Assembly (NCBI GenBank): GCA_026770025.1
Contig: JAMXDE010000018.1
Span: 1 to 64,000, forward strand
Origin: Craspedostauros australis
Taxonomy: Eukaryota; Bacillariophyta; Bacillariophyceae; Mastogloiales; Achnanthaceae
DNA: 64,000 bases
Reading direction: 5' to 3'
In this document: positions 32,405-43,151 of the stretch, piece by piece
Layout of the letters: every line of letters begins with the position of its first letter
Numbering within the stretch: the first letter of the stretch is position 1
Made by a program: the position numbers and the translations under genes
The notes under the pieces: generated by a model
What the model was told of the DNA's origin: nothing
Databases searched by the model: none
Seen by the model: only the letters and a program-made list of their open reading frames with translations

Positions 32405-34632
32405 ATGTCATGGGTTGCTCGAACAGCACACTTCCTCGACAGTCAATCCAACGCCAATCGTTCAACGTCCAACGTCAATCGTCCACCAACCATCGACCAT
32501 CCTCTCAAAATGCAGTATGTTACGGACAAAGAACTCCTTGATGCTACCAAAACAGGTGACTTGTCGGTGTTGAAGGAATGGAAGAAGCAGAACAAGACGC
32601 AGAATGAAGGAGTTGATGTCAACATGGCTACAGACGGAGATGGTTTCACTCCCCTTCATTATGCATGCCTCGGCAGCCACCTGGAGTGTGTCAAGTACCT
32701 CATCGAATCATGTGAGGCGAACGTCAACTGCCAAGACTACTATGATTGGACTCCCCTTCATGAGGCATGCCGCAACGGCCACCAGGAGTGTGTGAAGTAC
32801 CTCATCGAATCATGTGAGGCGAACATCAACTGCAAAGCCAACAATGGTCTCACTCCCCTTCATGTGGCATGCCACAACGGCCACCTGGAGTGTGTGAAGT
32901 ACCTCATCGAATCATGTGAGGCGAACATCAACTGCCAAGACAGCGATGGTATCACTCCCCTTCATGAGGCATGCCACAAAGGCCACCTGGAGTGTGTGAA
33001 GTACCTCATTGAATCATGTGAGGCGAACATCAACTGCGAAGACAACGATGGTATCACTCCCCTTCATCGGGCATGCCACGACGGCCACCTGGAGTGCGTG
33101 GAGTACCTCACCGAATCAGGTGGAGCGAACATCAACTGCCAAAACAACGATGGTTCCACTCCCCTTCATTTGGCATGCCACAACGGCCACCTGGAGTGTG
33201 TGAAGTACCTCACCAAATCAGGTGGAGCGAACATCAACTGCCAAAACATCGATGGTTCCACTCCCCTTCATCAGGCATGCCACGACGGCCACCTGGAGTG
33301 CGTGGAGTACCTCACCGAATCAGGTGGAGCAAACATCAACTGCCAAAACAACGATGGTTCCACTCCCCTTCATTTGGCATGCCACAACGGCCACCTGGAG
33401 TACATCGAGTGCCTCACCAAATCAGGTGGAGCGAACATCAACTGCAAAGACAACAATGGTTGGACTCCCCTTCATTGGGCATGCCGCAACGGCAAGCTGG
33501 AGTGTATCGAGTCTCTCATTAGAGAACTCTCGCCTTCAGTCCACCCACAACTGCAACAACGCTTGCAACAAAACGAGCAAGAGAATGAACAACCACAAGA
33601 ACAGTTGGGACAGCAGTTGAAGCCGAAGGAACAAGAGAATGAACAACAACAACAACTACTACAACAACAGTCGAGACACCAGTTGAAGCGAAAGAAGCAA
33701 GAGAATGAACACAAACACAGCAGCCACAAGAGGACCAAGGTCAGCATTTGAGAGGACAGCTCAGATCCTTCCAAACTGAGAACAAGGCAGACAATATCTT
33801 CTTGTGTGGACAGGGCGACTAACAGCAACGAATCAAAGCAAACTCCGAAGTCCTCATGATCAATGTCCCCTCCATTGAGACACTGATCGACAAAGGAATC
33901 CAACATCAATGCACTCACGATGGTGCTCAAGATAGAACTGAACCCATCCAAACGACCATCCCTCTTCCCAACCTTCAACCAAAACACGTCCGATACGTCC
34001 TCCAATGCATCTACACAGCCAAGATATCCTTTCATGACAGCGTTCGTGAAAACACTGCTGCTCGCGTCGGCGCTCACACCAGCGCTAAACACGATGTAGA
34101 TGCCTCTCATCAGCCAACTCCCACTCTCAATGGACAAGATGATCTGCAACAGCTGATCCTTGTGGCCAACGAATTCGGCTTCTGGCGACTCAAGCTTGTT
34201 CTTGAAGCAGAGTTGGCCCGCAAGCATCTCACAGAGGCCACCATGATAGACGCGTTGATATTCGTCAATCAACACAACTGCTTGGTGTTGAAGGATGCAG
34301 CAATGAGGATGGCAGCTGAAAGTGAGAAAGATATGTTCACTTATCTAGATTTAAGCAAACTGATTCTACAACCCCACCTGATGACGGAGATCCAGATGTT
34401 TTGCAGTGGGAGAGCCAAGAGTGATGATATTGATGATGAGTGCAGCCGTATGTCTATGGTGAAGCTGTACATGGTTGTAGATGAGGATGAGGGTACAGTA
34501 CATGTGGATTCATACATGGATCGGGCAACATTGGTGGACTTCGCCCGCTCCATGAGTACCAAATCATCCAAAGTGATTGAGGTGGACGGCCCTGCTGAGG
34601 AAGAGGAGCGAATCACAACAACAGCAGACTGA
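32405..34632 (+). CDS. Ankyrin-repeat and BTB-domain protein, two exons
   Basis: Exon 1 is 32405-33739 and exon 2 is 33826-34632, giving 713 residues. The intron (33740-33825, 86 bp) starts GTCAGC, ends GACTAACAG and is in phase 0; without it the ankyrin frame stops at 33751. An N-terminal cap (TDKELLDATKTGDL) is followed by nine ankyrin repeats of 34 residues (pattern GxTPLHxACxxGHLECVKYL), a Gln/Glu/Lys-rich linker, and the second half of a BTB fold (KHVRYVLQCIYTAKI, LQQLILVANEFGFWRLKLVL) leading into a BACK-like helical part. Proteins of this layout often act as Cullin-3 adaptors (family knowledge). The BTB N-terminus looks short. The ATG at 32405 was chosen as the first in frame; another lies at 32510. 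Confidence 0.8.
33077..33484 (+). repeat. 204-bp duplication of two ankyrin repeats
   Basis: Bases from 33077 and from 33281 are nearly identical for most of 204 bp (repeats 5+6 against 7+8). The differences cluster at the end of repeat 8 (HLEYIECL for HLECVKYL). This is a recent in-frame duplication within the gene. Confidence 0.8.
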
Positions 34633-34670
34633 GAAGTGAACGAATGATGGAGTAGAGTTGATGTGTAAAA

Positions 34671-35404
34671 TTAGTGGTCAGGGTAGCATCTATTGTGTAA
34701 GGAGGCGATCAACGATGCATCCAATGTTACGCCCGGCATGTCTGTGACGTGTTGTTGTGCACACGATCGCATCGTGTGCAGCACAGCCTGGCTGGACCGC
34801 AAGGCGTGATCTTCTCCCAGCGGCAGGTTCGCGTCGTCCACCGTTGCATTGCTGATGACCATGACGCTGTGTTGCATGTGATCCCGGTTGGTGTCCAGCA
34901 CGTTCATGTGCGGCATCATCGGACAGTGCGGCACAAAGACGATGGTCTGGCCACCACTGTCATCGTCGTCATCGCCGATCATGCGGTTTTCCATGATGTG
35001 GAAAGAGTTGTGTGAGAGAAGGATGCGGACTCCGCGGACTTCATGCATCAATTGTAGTACTCCACTACAACTTGACAGAGCAGGATGAATTGCTAGTTGC
35101 CTTGTTGCTGCGACAGTCTGTCGATGATATCGCGCAAGGCGCACACCAGCTACCACATGGCTACCGATGCAGCCAACGAAGATGATGAAGCAGAGGAGAA
35201 GTTGCCAATGCTGAAGCAGACGATTTCCTTGATTTGTTGATCCGATGAGTGCTGCTGTTCCAACCCACGCTGGCGGCATCCTGGCACTTGTCGATTGGGT
35301 GCGCAACAGAGCAGACTGTTGTCTGTCGTAGCTCTGTTGCGCTTGTAGTTGAATCGTTCGTGTTGTTGTGGTCCATCCAACGGCCATGAGCACACCGCCT
35401 TCAT
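34671..35404 (-). pseudogene. SRR1-like domain gene, frame interrupted
   Basis: The minus-strand frame from about 35250 reads QQIKEIVCFSIGNFSSASSS, the opening strand of the SRR1-like domain (family pattern IVCxGxGxF). It meets TAG after SVAMW at 35150. The rest of the domain is in another frame: GVRILLSHNSFHIMENRMI and GGQTIVFVPHCPMMPHMNVL, the MPHCP box typical of the family, down to the stop at 34671. SRR1 proteins are linked to circadian regulation in plants and haem-related regulation in animals (family knowledge). A 46-61 bp intron around 35093-35160 could bridge the frames, but no candidate is convincing, so I call it broken. Confidence 0.55.
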
Positions 35405-35742
35405 TCTTCCTTCATGAGAGGAAACAAGTGTATTTGAAAGCTTCCAAACAGCTTCACCACAGCCACATCATGCGGATCTGAATCGGCATGAAAGTTGGAG
35501 TAGCGCTCTGGATGATTTACGAAAGTCTCGTAGATGTTGTAGCGATTCATCTGAACAGCGTCGAAGGCTTGCGCGCAATGGGATAGAGCAAGAATGATGT
35601 CCGATCCGATCAGCGTGCCTCCACACACATGCTTCATACCATTGTTCAGGCTTGACATGAAGTGAAAGCAGAGCTTTGGATCCACCACTTCACCATCAAT
35701 GATACTAGGCCGTGCATCGAAGTCATACAGCAGACGATGCAA
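35401..35742 (-). pseudogene. Trypsin-like serine protease, N-terminal fragment
   Basis: The minus-strand frame contains SIIDGEVVDPKLCFHF (activation-site region), CGGTLIGSDIILALSHCA with the catalytic His, and DPHDVAVVKL with the catalytic Asp. It stops at 35401. The remaining half, including the GDSGG serine box, is absent: the next bases belong to the SRR1-like frame. No signal peptide is seen in frame, and the frame has no ATG before the domain. It is therefore a truncated copy or one exon of a rearranged gene. Confidence 0.6.
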
Positions 35743-35831
35743 GGATATTGTGTCTGCTCATGGACAATGACCCCCAATGTGGAAGGCAAAGATGCCGATG
35801 GAGCTGGTGTTGGTGTTGGAGCGCATCTCCA

Positions 35832-35848
35832 GAGAGAGAGAGAGAGAG
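35832..35848. repeat. (GA)n microsatellite
   Basis: Uninterrupted GA dinucleotides. Confidence 0.8.
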
Positions 35849-37337
35849 GGTGGGAGCACAGTGCATCACCTGATTGACATGGTGTAAGCATGGCGATGTA
35901 CACCGCTCTGTATCTCTGCTCTTGCTCTTGCTCTTGTGATGAGCGACTGTCTCTGCCAAGAGTGTCTTCCAACCTTGCTCTTCACTTGTATAGTCGTCAT
36001 GGCCACTATCTCTTCCTCTGCTCTTCCTCCCATCCATCCATCACATCACACCATGCATCTGTTGTTCTCTCCTGCCACCACCACCAACAACAACAATGTG
36101 GGGGAAATACATGCTGACAACCTTCGCCGTGTTTCGCTGGATCTTTTGTTTGGGCGACCTGAAGGACTATGATACTTCTTCAACATCAATCGTGTCAAAA
36201 AGCGCGCCAAAACCGAAGACGGCGACTTCGTTGTTGTGATTGTGATCACGTGGATGCGTTGCGGAGAAGACAGGGTGAAGATGTTGGTGGGAGGAGAAGA
36301 CTGTTTGGGTGCTCTCCTTGTGTCGAGATATACATGTTAGTATATGTCGAGATGTACGTGTATATGTGCATTGTTCACCCGTTATTCTCTCATACGCACT
36401 TGGACGATATAACTACATTCGTGTCAATAGTATGCTGTGATTCGTCAGAATTACAGCAGAAATGGAACACACGAAAATGAGCAGAATTTCTGGAGGAAAT
36501 TTGCAATTGACGATTTCTGAGAGAATTAGAAGATCGTCCATCCATCCATCAATGGTACCAAGAGAATCTCGAGGTACTTCCCAACTAAACCTCAGATGAC
36601 GATATCATCTGACAGACTGCTGCATCACCAATGGAACGTGACATCTGGAGAGCAGAAGAACGCCTACTGACGTCGACAGGATGTCATCGTGTCACCACGT
36701 CGACATCTGTCTCCAAGTCAGAGCAGGAGGCAAAGATCCGATGACCGAAGGGCATCAAGATCATGGATACTGAAGGTGAACTTCAAATGGTAAGTACTCA
36801 TGGAGTAGGAGCCAGTACTGAATGAACGGAGTGTCAAATGCGGAGTACGTATCGAACACGGAGCATGGTGTAACACGAAGTACACAATGCTGAGACAGAG
36901 AGATAGAGAGAATACAAAGAGCAGCGAGAGAGCATCTTGCACACCAACTCATAGTTGGAGACCAAATCTATGAAACAGATTGAAGCGCCAAGAGCATTGG
37001 ACAAGAGAACAAACAGACACTGAGAGGATCGGAGTGCCAACGTAATGAAATAGCAAACGAACAACTATCAACCAACACCATCTTCCACGATCGTAGGCTT
37101 CCATGAGCGGAACTTGCCAACACATGTGTCAGCGTTTTGGCAATGATGGGTTTCAGTGACCTGGTTATTGGAACCCTTCTGGTTCCTTGACATGGGTTCC
37201 AAAGATCTGCTTCAATGTTCTGGATTGGTCCCCAAACGTGGGGGCCAGCGAGGTGTGTATTCGATCTACTGGACTGCTGATGGGTCAGATGGTTTGCAGT
37301 GTCTCTCTCTAAGGTAGGTACTAGTTTAGCTCTATTA
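35849..37337. other. Region with no supported gene
   Basis: Only short chance frames on both strands. There is no domain, tRNA or clear repeat apart from the SRR1 scrap just beyond it. Confidence 0.4.
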
Positions 37338-37390
37338 GATGTTGCCAATGCTGCAGCAGATGATGTTCATGATTTGTGGCCAGATGAGAT
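37338..37390 (-). pseudogene. Second scrap of SRR1-like sequence
   Basis: Bases 37341-37388 align with 35201-35249 (gttgccaatgctg and the following ~35 bases are shared with scattered changes). The minus-strand reading PQIMNIICCSIGNI matches the IVCFSIGNF box. The rest of the domain is missing. Confidence 0.5.
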
Positions 37391-37413
37391 GACGCCTTCA
37401 CCAATTATTACAT

Positions 37414-38060
37414 TTGGCTGCGATGCGCCCCTTTGTGCATAGGTATGAGCAGGAGTGCTTTGTTGAGGTGCACGAAGTGGCAACAGATGCGTACATATCT
37501 CCGAACGTCTGGCTCTGCCGGTCTTGGCAGAAGTCACTGCATGCAATCTCATGGATGCATTCTTTCAGAAAATCTTGGATGCTGGTTTCCAGGAGGGCAT
37601 CAGGTGTGGGCACTGCCATTGTTCATGGACGAAGCTTTGGTCTGATTGCTCTTGTTGCTTTGAGATCTCCCTTTCTGTTGCCGCGTCGCTGGGCGATAGG
37701 CTTTCAAAGGATCTTTGTCATCACTTTCCATTCAACATCATCTCTTGCCATGGTCGCTTCCGTTCAATCTGTTCGGCGTATCCCACCGCATTTCGCGCAG
37801 CTGCTTGCTTGCCTCACCGCTTCATCACATGACTGGCGGTATCCGTGTTGGCCACGCTTCCATCATCAGTTGGTGTCTCTCTTCGTACCAACACGAGCAG
37901 GGAGTTGAAACGACTGCAGAGTCAAGTTGGACCTCATTTGGCTGGGTGGTCGTTTGACGAGTTCAAAGGCTGCTACCGGATCAATTGCTTCTGTGCATGT
38001 TGCGCCAAAGTTCGCCAACGCATGCGCCAACAACAACGCGCTTCTGCCCAACGCCAAGTA
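37414..38060 (+). pseudogene. Possible decayed YAE1/LTO1-like gene
   Basis: Pieces in two plus-strand frames meet near 37600: FFQKILDAGFQEGIR in one and SGVGTAIVHGRSFGLI in the next. Together they resemble the spaced-glycine motif (G-F/Y-x-EG...G...G...FG) of the YAE1/LTO1 family, an adaptor for iron-sulfur delivery to ABCE1 (family knowledge). A later stretch, ELKRLQSQVGPHLAGWSFDE at about 37900, may be the C-terminal part. At least one frameshift or missed intron is required, so this is tentative. Confidence 0.27.
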
Positions 38061-38264
38061 CTTGAAAAGTCCCTTTCCACCACAACCAACAAAAAGAAGA
38101 AAAAACGTGCACGCTGCTGCTTCCGACAACGACCAGCAAGAAAAGCAACACAACAAGATCACAACACTCCACTCGTGCTCATACCAATACTCGCACTGCA
38201 TCGGACGATCACATACTCAGCCAAAGACAAGAGACGCAAAGGATCAAGAAGAAGCGGCAATACG

Positions 38265-38867
38265 ATGACAGAATCAGAAGGAGCAACCGAAACAAGCCCG
38301 GAGCAGATCGCAGAGTACGAAGAGCAGCTGGCTGGCATCGAACAGTTGCTGGCGCTGACGCCCGAGGACGAGTCTCTGCTCGCGCTCAAGAATGACATCG
38401 TGGAGCTGCTGCAGCTGACGAAAGGCGGATCGGCCGCCAGCGACGACAAGACCGCGGATGACGCCAAAGACGAAGCGCATGAGGAGACTCCGGCGCAGGA
38501 CGAATCCGAGCCAAAGAAGGAAAGCAAGAAGCGCAAAAAGAGCAAGGACAAGGCCCTGATCGAGGGAAAGTTCCAGATACCGGAGCATCTCATCCCGCTG
38601 GAGACAGACACCGATGCAGAACGCAACAAGAAGAGGCGTGCTGCCAAGGTGCTGAAGGACAAATTCCGCGCCAAGAAGAAGGAGGCCGTGTCCGCGCACA
38701 AGCAGAAGACGTGGCAGTCGTTTCTGAGCAAGGGGAGCACAAAGAAGAAGACGAAGAAGACGAGCATCTTCTCCACGGGTGACTCCTCTTCTTCTGGCAA
38801 GGTCGGGGTGATCTCAAAGCAGACGTACACAGGGTTCGATTCCAGGAAGCGACACAAGAAGGCATGA
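38265..38867 (+). CDS. SPF30/SMNDC1-like splicing factor lacking the Tudor domain
   Basis: 200 residues. The N-terminus SPEQIAEYEEQLAGIEQLLA and LLALKNDIVELLQLTK matches the helical start of SPF30 (SMNDC1), a U2 snRNP-linked spliceosome assembly factor. The C-terminus (KTWQSFLSK, KTSIFSTGDSSSSGKVGV, FDSRKRHKK) matches the conserved SPF30 tail. Where the family has a Tudor domain (WxxGDxCxAxW), there is instead an acidic then Lys-rich stretch of about 60 residues (residues ~60-115). The open frame extends upstream to 37845, but that part has different composition, so the ATG at 38265 is preferred. A basic nuclear signal is likely (KKESKKRKKSKDK). Confidence 0.75.
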   Translation: MTESEGATETSPEQIAEYEEQLAGIEQLLALTPEDESLLALKNDIVELLQLTKGGSAASDDKTADDAKDEAHEETPAQDESEPKKESKKRKKSKDKALIEGKFQIPEHLIPLETDTDAERNKKRRAAKVLKDKFRAKKKEAVSAHKQKTWQSFLSKGSTKKKTKKTSIFSTGDSSSSGKVGVISKQTYTGFDSRKRHKKA

Positions 38868-39459
38868 AGGAATGGATCGCATGAGCTCGCTGTGTAGAAT
38901 GCGTGCGTGAGTGTGCGTACGTGTGCGCGTGACAGAATGAAGGAATGGACAAAATCCAACGAATGGATCAACCAAACAAAGCCTGGGGTCTGCACAACAA
39001 GCGCTGTACAATTCAATATGAGTATAATACTATTCTGTGCATCATGCTTCGATGCCGTGGCAGCACCATGGCTCGTACTTCGTGGATGTTCTTCGGCGTC
39101 GTCCCGTCATACAAGTACGAACATGTGCACGTGCATCCGTACCTAGTTTTGCCATGGACATGAGGCGATGATGCGCCGGAAGGTTGAGACCCAAATGGGT
39201 GATTGGAGCAGAGCGGATTGGATGCTGATGTGCTGATACGAGCTACTCGCCGATTCAACAAGGTCATGCGGAGTGCATCACAAACATCGCGATGCCTTCG
39301 GATACGTCGCATAGCTCGTTGTATTCAAAAGCCATGTGACAGGTAATAGAATAGCTCGCACTCACACTGTACTCATACGTAAGGGCGCGACTTTATTTTT
39401 ACACAATATCTTCACTTATGTTGAACGACAGTGTCGCCGACAGCGAAATGCACTGCGCC
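38868..39459. other. Convergent intergenic region
   Basis: Lies between the 3' ends of the SPF30-like and ABCG genes. No gene seen. Confidence 0.5.
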
Positions 39460-42400
39460 TTAGAGGAACTTCGTGGCCTTCTGCTGCAAAATACCAAGCG
39501 CCATGAATCGGAAAGTGACAAAGATTATGACGAGGATGAGCCAGTTCCACCAGGTCTCATCGTCGTCTGCCTCGATGCTGTTGAGCAGTCGGTCGCAGTT
39601 TTCTTGTGCCTTCGCTCCACCCTTGCAATCCGAACTGAATTCTTCCACCAAGGCGATGCGGACTGCGTACGTCAAGCTGCAAAGGTACCGTGCCCAGCGC
39701 AACCAGTTCGGAATGAGACTTGGGCGCACGAAGAACCCGGCGAACAGCATTTGTGGGACGAAGAGCAATGGGAGCATCTCTTGGCCCAGCTTGGGGTCTT
39801 CGACGGCGCACCCCAGCATGACGGCCATCGCGGTGGACGCCATGGCCAAGACGTAAACAAGGACGAAGAAGAGGAAGAAATTGGCCTGCAAACCAATCAT
39901 GAAGTACGAGATCAACACCTGGACCAGAACTTGCAAGGCCGTGATGAATGCCTCCATCGTCAATCGAGATGCAAAGTACGCAATGACGGAGTAATGGTTC
40001 GTGGAGTACTCGCGCTGCGTTGTCCAGTTGGGTTCACGAGAGGGCACAGTGCCACATAGTTGTGTACCATAGTGCAGCAATGGCAATTTGGGAGCGGGTT
40101 AGGATGGTGGGTGTTGTATGATTGGTGATTAGGCTCATCACGGAAGTGCAGCCGAAGGGCTTGGCGTCAACTCATTGCCATGCAGCAATTCAAACAGAAC
40201 ACAGTGCATCGTTGCAACACGATGGGAATTGCACAGATAGCACAGATGGTGCTGATCGTACTGATACCCTTGTTTGGTACGACACAGCCGCAAGACTTGC
40301 AGAGTGACGAGGAGGTTGCAGATCAAGACATGCCAATAGTTCGGCGGGGCCAGGACTTACCAAGAAGACTGGGCGTTCCTCTGGGAATGCCAAGAGGGCT
40401 GGCTGAGCAGTACCGAACATGCTCATCAGCAAGACCATGACGAGCGCACCGAAGTGGCTGTTCAAGTTCTGTAGGAGTCACGAGCCGAGGGTTGCAGTAA
40501 AAGTATGCCCAAAACGAAAAATAAGTCGCAAAGTGAACGGTGAGTGCCAATGAAAAGTCATAGTTGTAATGGTATGGATACCGAGGTTGATGGTGACATT
40601 GGCGGCGCAGTTGCAGTCGCTTCGCGCCGAAGGGCGCCACGCCTTGCTCTGCACAGAGCATCGACACGACCTGCAGCGCAGTCAATCCAAGTGCACTTTC
40701 GTGCAAGCACCATTGACAAACACACACTGGTATCCAAGAACTTACATCGTTGTCGGATGAGTCGGTCTCGCCGACGTCCAAGAAGATAATTCCAATCAAG
40801 ATGCTCAAAAAGATGGTCAGTCCAAATCGTGCACCAACCGACGCCACGTCACGCTGCAGGTTGTTGATCTCACGAGCGAAAAGCATGGTCACCTGTGTTC
40901 CCATGCCTGGTGGGGAGGAATCAAAGCCAGCAGCTGCATGATGCTCGGTGAGGGTGATGCCCAACGCATCCTTGCCTTCCTCTTGGTCGGTGAATGCATC
41001 TGGCAAGTCTCGTTCATCCTTCGGGAAGAAGTTGGCCTTGTTCAGCTCGTCAAGCTCAACGCTCTGCGCGACGTTCATGATGTGATCGGATGGATTGTAC
41101 AACGGTGGAACTGGCTGCCCACGCTCCTCGAAGTATGGCGAGATGTCTTCGATGAGGCCTTGGTACATCACACGTCCTCGGTTCAACAGGATGAGACGGT
41201 CGAATGAGTTGAAGATCTCGCTGGAAGGCTGATGGATGGTGAAGAGGACGGACGATCCGGCGTTGGCGACCTTCTTGAGGACTTGGCAAAGCTGGACGGC
41301 CGAGAAACTGTCGAGACCGGACGTTGGCTCATCGAGGCACACGATGGCTGGTCTGACGACGAGCTCCACGCCGACTGTTGTTGGCGGTGGTGATGGTGGT
41401 GATAATGGTCGTGTGGTGGGAGTGTAGTATTGGTGATGAGAATATGATATTTGGAGAGGGAAGGATGAGAAACAGAGTATCGATGAAGACCTGCATGGCA
41501 GCAATAAGCACGCCGAAGCAAATCTGAGGTCAATCATCATGTCTCGTTTCTTGCTGACGGTGGTGTTGTTTGTTGACCTGTGGAGATCATTCGCCGCCAT
41601 TCCAGCACTGAACTTACCAGATGTTCTCTTGCGCTCGCCGCCGGAGATGCCCTTGATCAGTGCTCCACCCACGATGGTGTCAGCACAACGGCTCAAGCCT
41701 GCATAAGGATGACGGCGTCACAGAGTGTTGTGTGTGAGCATTGTCAAGTTGTGAAGATATCGGAGAGTGTGGTGGATGGCATGATATTATCACGCACAGG
41801 AGAGTGACGCGTGCGGATGGGAGAGTACGTACGAGTATGTGTGAGAGAAAGAAGGGACACCTGATACCTCACTTTTGCAGCGGCAGCAGTATCCGAGAAA
41901 TCGAGCGACATTGGAGATCTAACATATTTCCACATACTGCAGTTCAGCACGGCACCGCACGGCAAGGGACTTACCCAACTCATCGATCATACGGTTGACG
42001 AGCTTCTTGAGGGTTTCCTCTGGAGTAGACTTCGGCAAGCGAAGCTTGGCAGAGAAGTAGATCGCCTCACGAGGTGTGGACGTAACCTGGAGCGAATCAT
42101 CCTGCGCCACGAAGGCGATTTGCTTGCGGATGTCGATGTTGGTTGGATCGACGGTGTAATTGTTGAAACGGATGTCGTAGGTGATGTCCAGGTTGGCATT
42201 GGACGATGCGCGGCCAGCCAGGATGTTGAGGAGGGAGGATTTTCCGGCGCCTGTATCAAACAAAATGAGCGTGTGGTATCAGTACGTATTGATGGGCATG
42301 GGTGCGGATGCGGATGCGCAAGCGTGTGAGTACGAGGGTGCATGCAATCCGAGAAATATTGGCACGCAACAAGGTGCAGCGACTGGTATTGGGCGGCGGC

Positions 42401-43151
42401 TGCAGAATCAGTCTCGCCATTTCCGCACCACGTGTGATGCTGCATCGCCAATCGTTTGCACAGCGGGCGGTTGCTAACTCACCTGATGGTCCCATGATGG
42501 CTGTCGTTTGCTTCTGTGGGACTTCACCCCACACAGAAGCAAGAAGATCGCGTTGTGGTTCATCGCCCTTGGGCTTCTGCGTTCCGCAAATGCATTCGAT
42601 GAGTCACATCGACGTTCGCAGTGGCGTGGTGTGCATGCACATTTGCATTTTGAGTGGAGTTGAGCGGAGTGAAGCAAGTGGAGGCAAAGCATTGTTAGCG
42701 TAATGGCATGGAATTGTGGAAAGAATGCAGAGCAAGAGGGGGTTTCGTCGTTTACCATAGCGACGATGACCATGACGATGATGATGAAGATGATGGCAGC
42801 CATCTCAAGATGATGCACAGCATGGCCGATCGCTGACAGTACGGATGGGTCCGATGTGGACGAAGGGCCGCATGCATCGAACACAGGCATCGAACACAGG
42901 CACTTCTGTTGTGATCATCGGATAGAGCATCGCCCGCAAGTGAAACTCACCAACACCATGTTGACATCCTTCCAAAGGAGGGTCTTTCCCTCGCGAGGAG
43001 CGAAGGGATCGGCGCTGGTTGCCAGCATGCTGCCCTTGCGCGGGAGACCGGAGGTGTCTGGATTCTCGACGTCGGCCTTGGATGCTTCTTCGAAGACGAT
43101 CTCCTCGCCATCAGCGATTGCCTTGGCGGCTTGTTCCTCTGAGTCGGACAT
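39460..43151 (-). CDS. ABCG-type half-transporter, copy 1 (seven exons)
   Basis: Exons on the minus strand: 43151-42951, 42576-42483, 42250-41975, 41698-41618, 41374-40746, 40468-40361, 40014-39460. Together they give 1944 nt and 647 residues, with GT-AG at every junction and all phases consistent. The NBD comes first (the ABCG order): Walker A GPSGAGKSSLLN across exons 2-3, signature ISGGERKRTS in exon 4, Walker B AIVCLDEPTSGLD and the H-loop TIHQPSSEIF in exon 5. The membrane part starts at the end of exon 5 (FLSILIGIIFLDVGE), continues in exon 6 and fills exon 7 with about five hydrophobic segments. It should dimerise to export lipids, sterols or xenobiotics; the substrate is unknown. The 67-codon exon 1 is acidic and longer than in copy 2. 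Confidence 0.9.

Noticed and set aside
37845-38264. N-terminal extension of the SPF30-like frame
   Set aside because: This part has unrelated composition, and the SPF30 homology begins just after the ATG at 38265.
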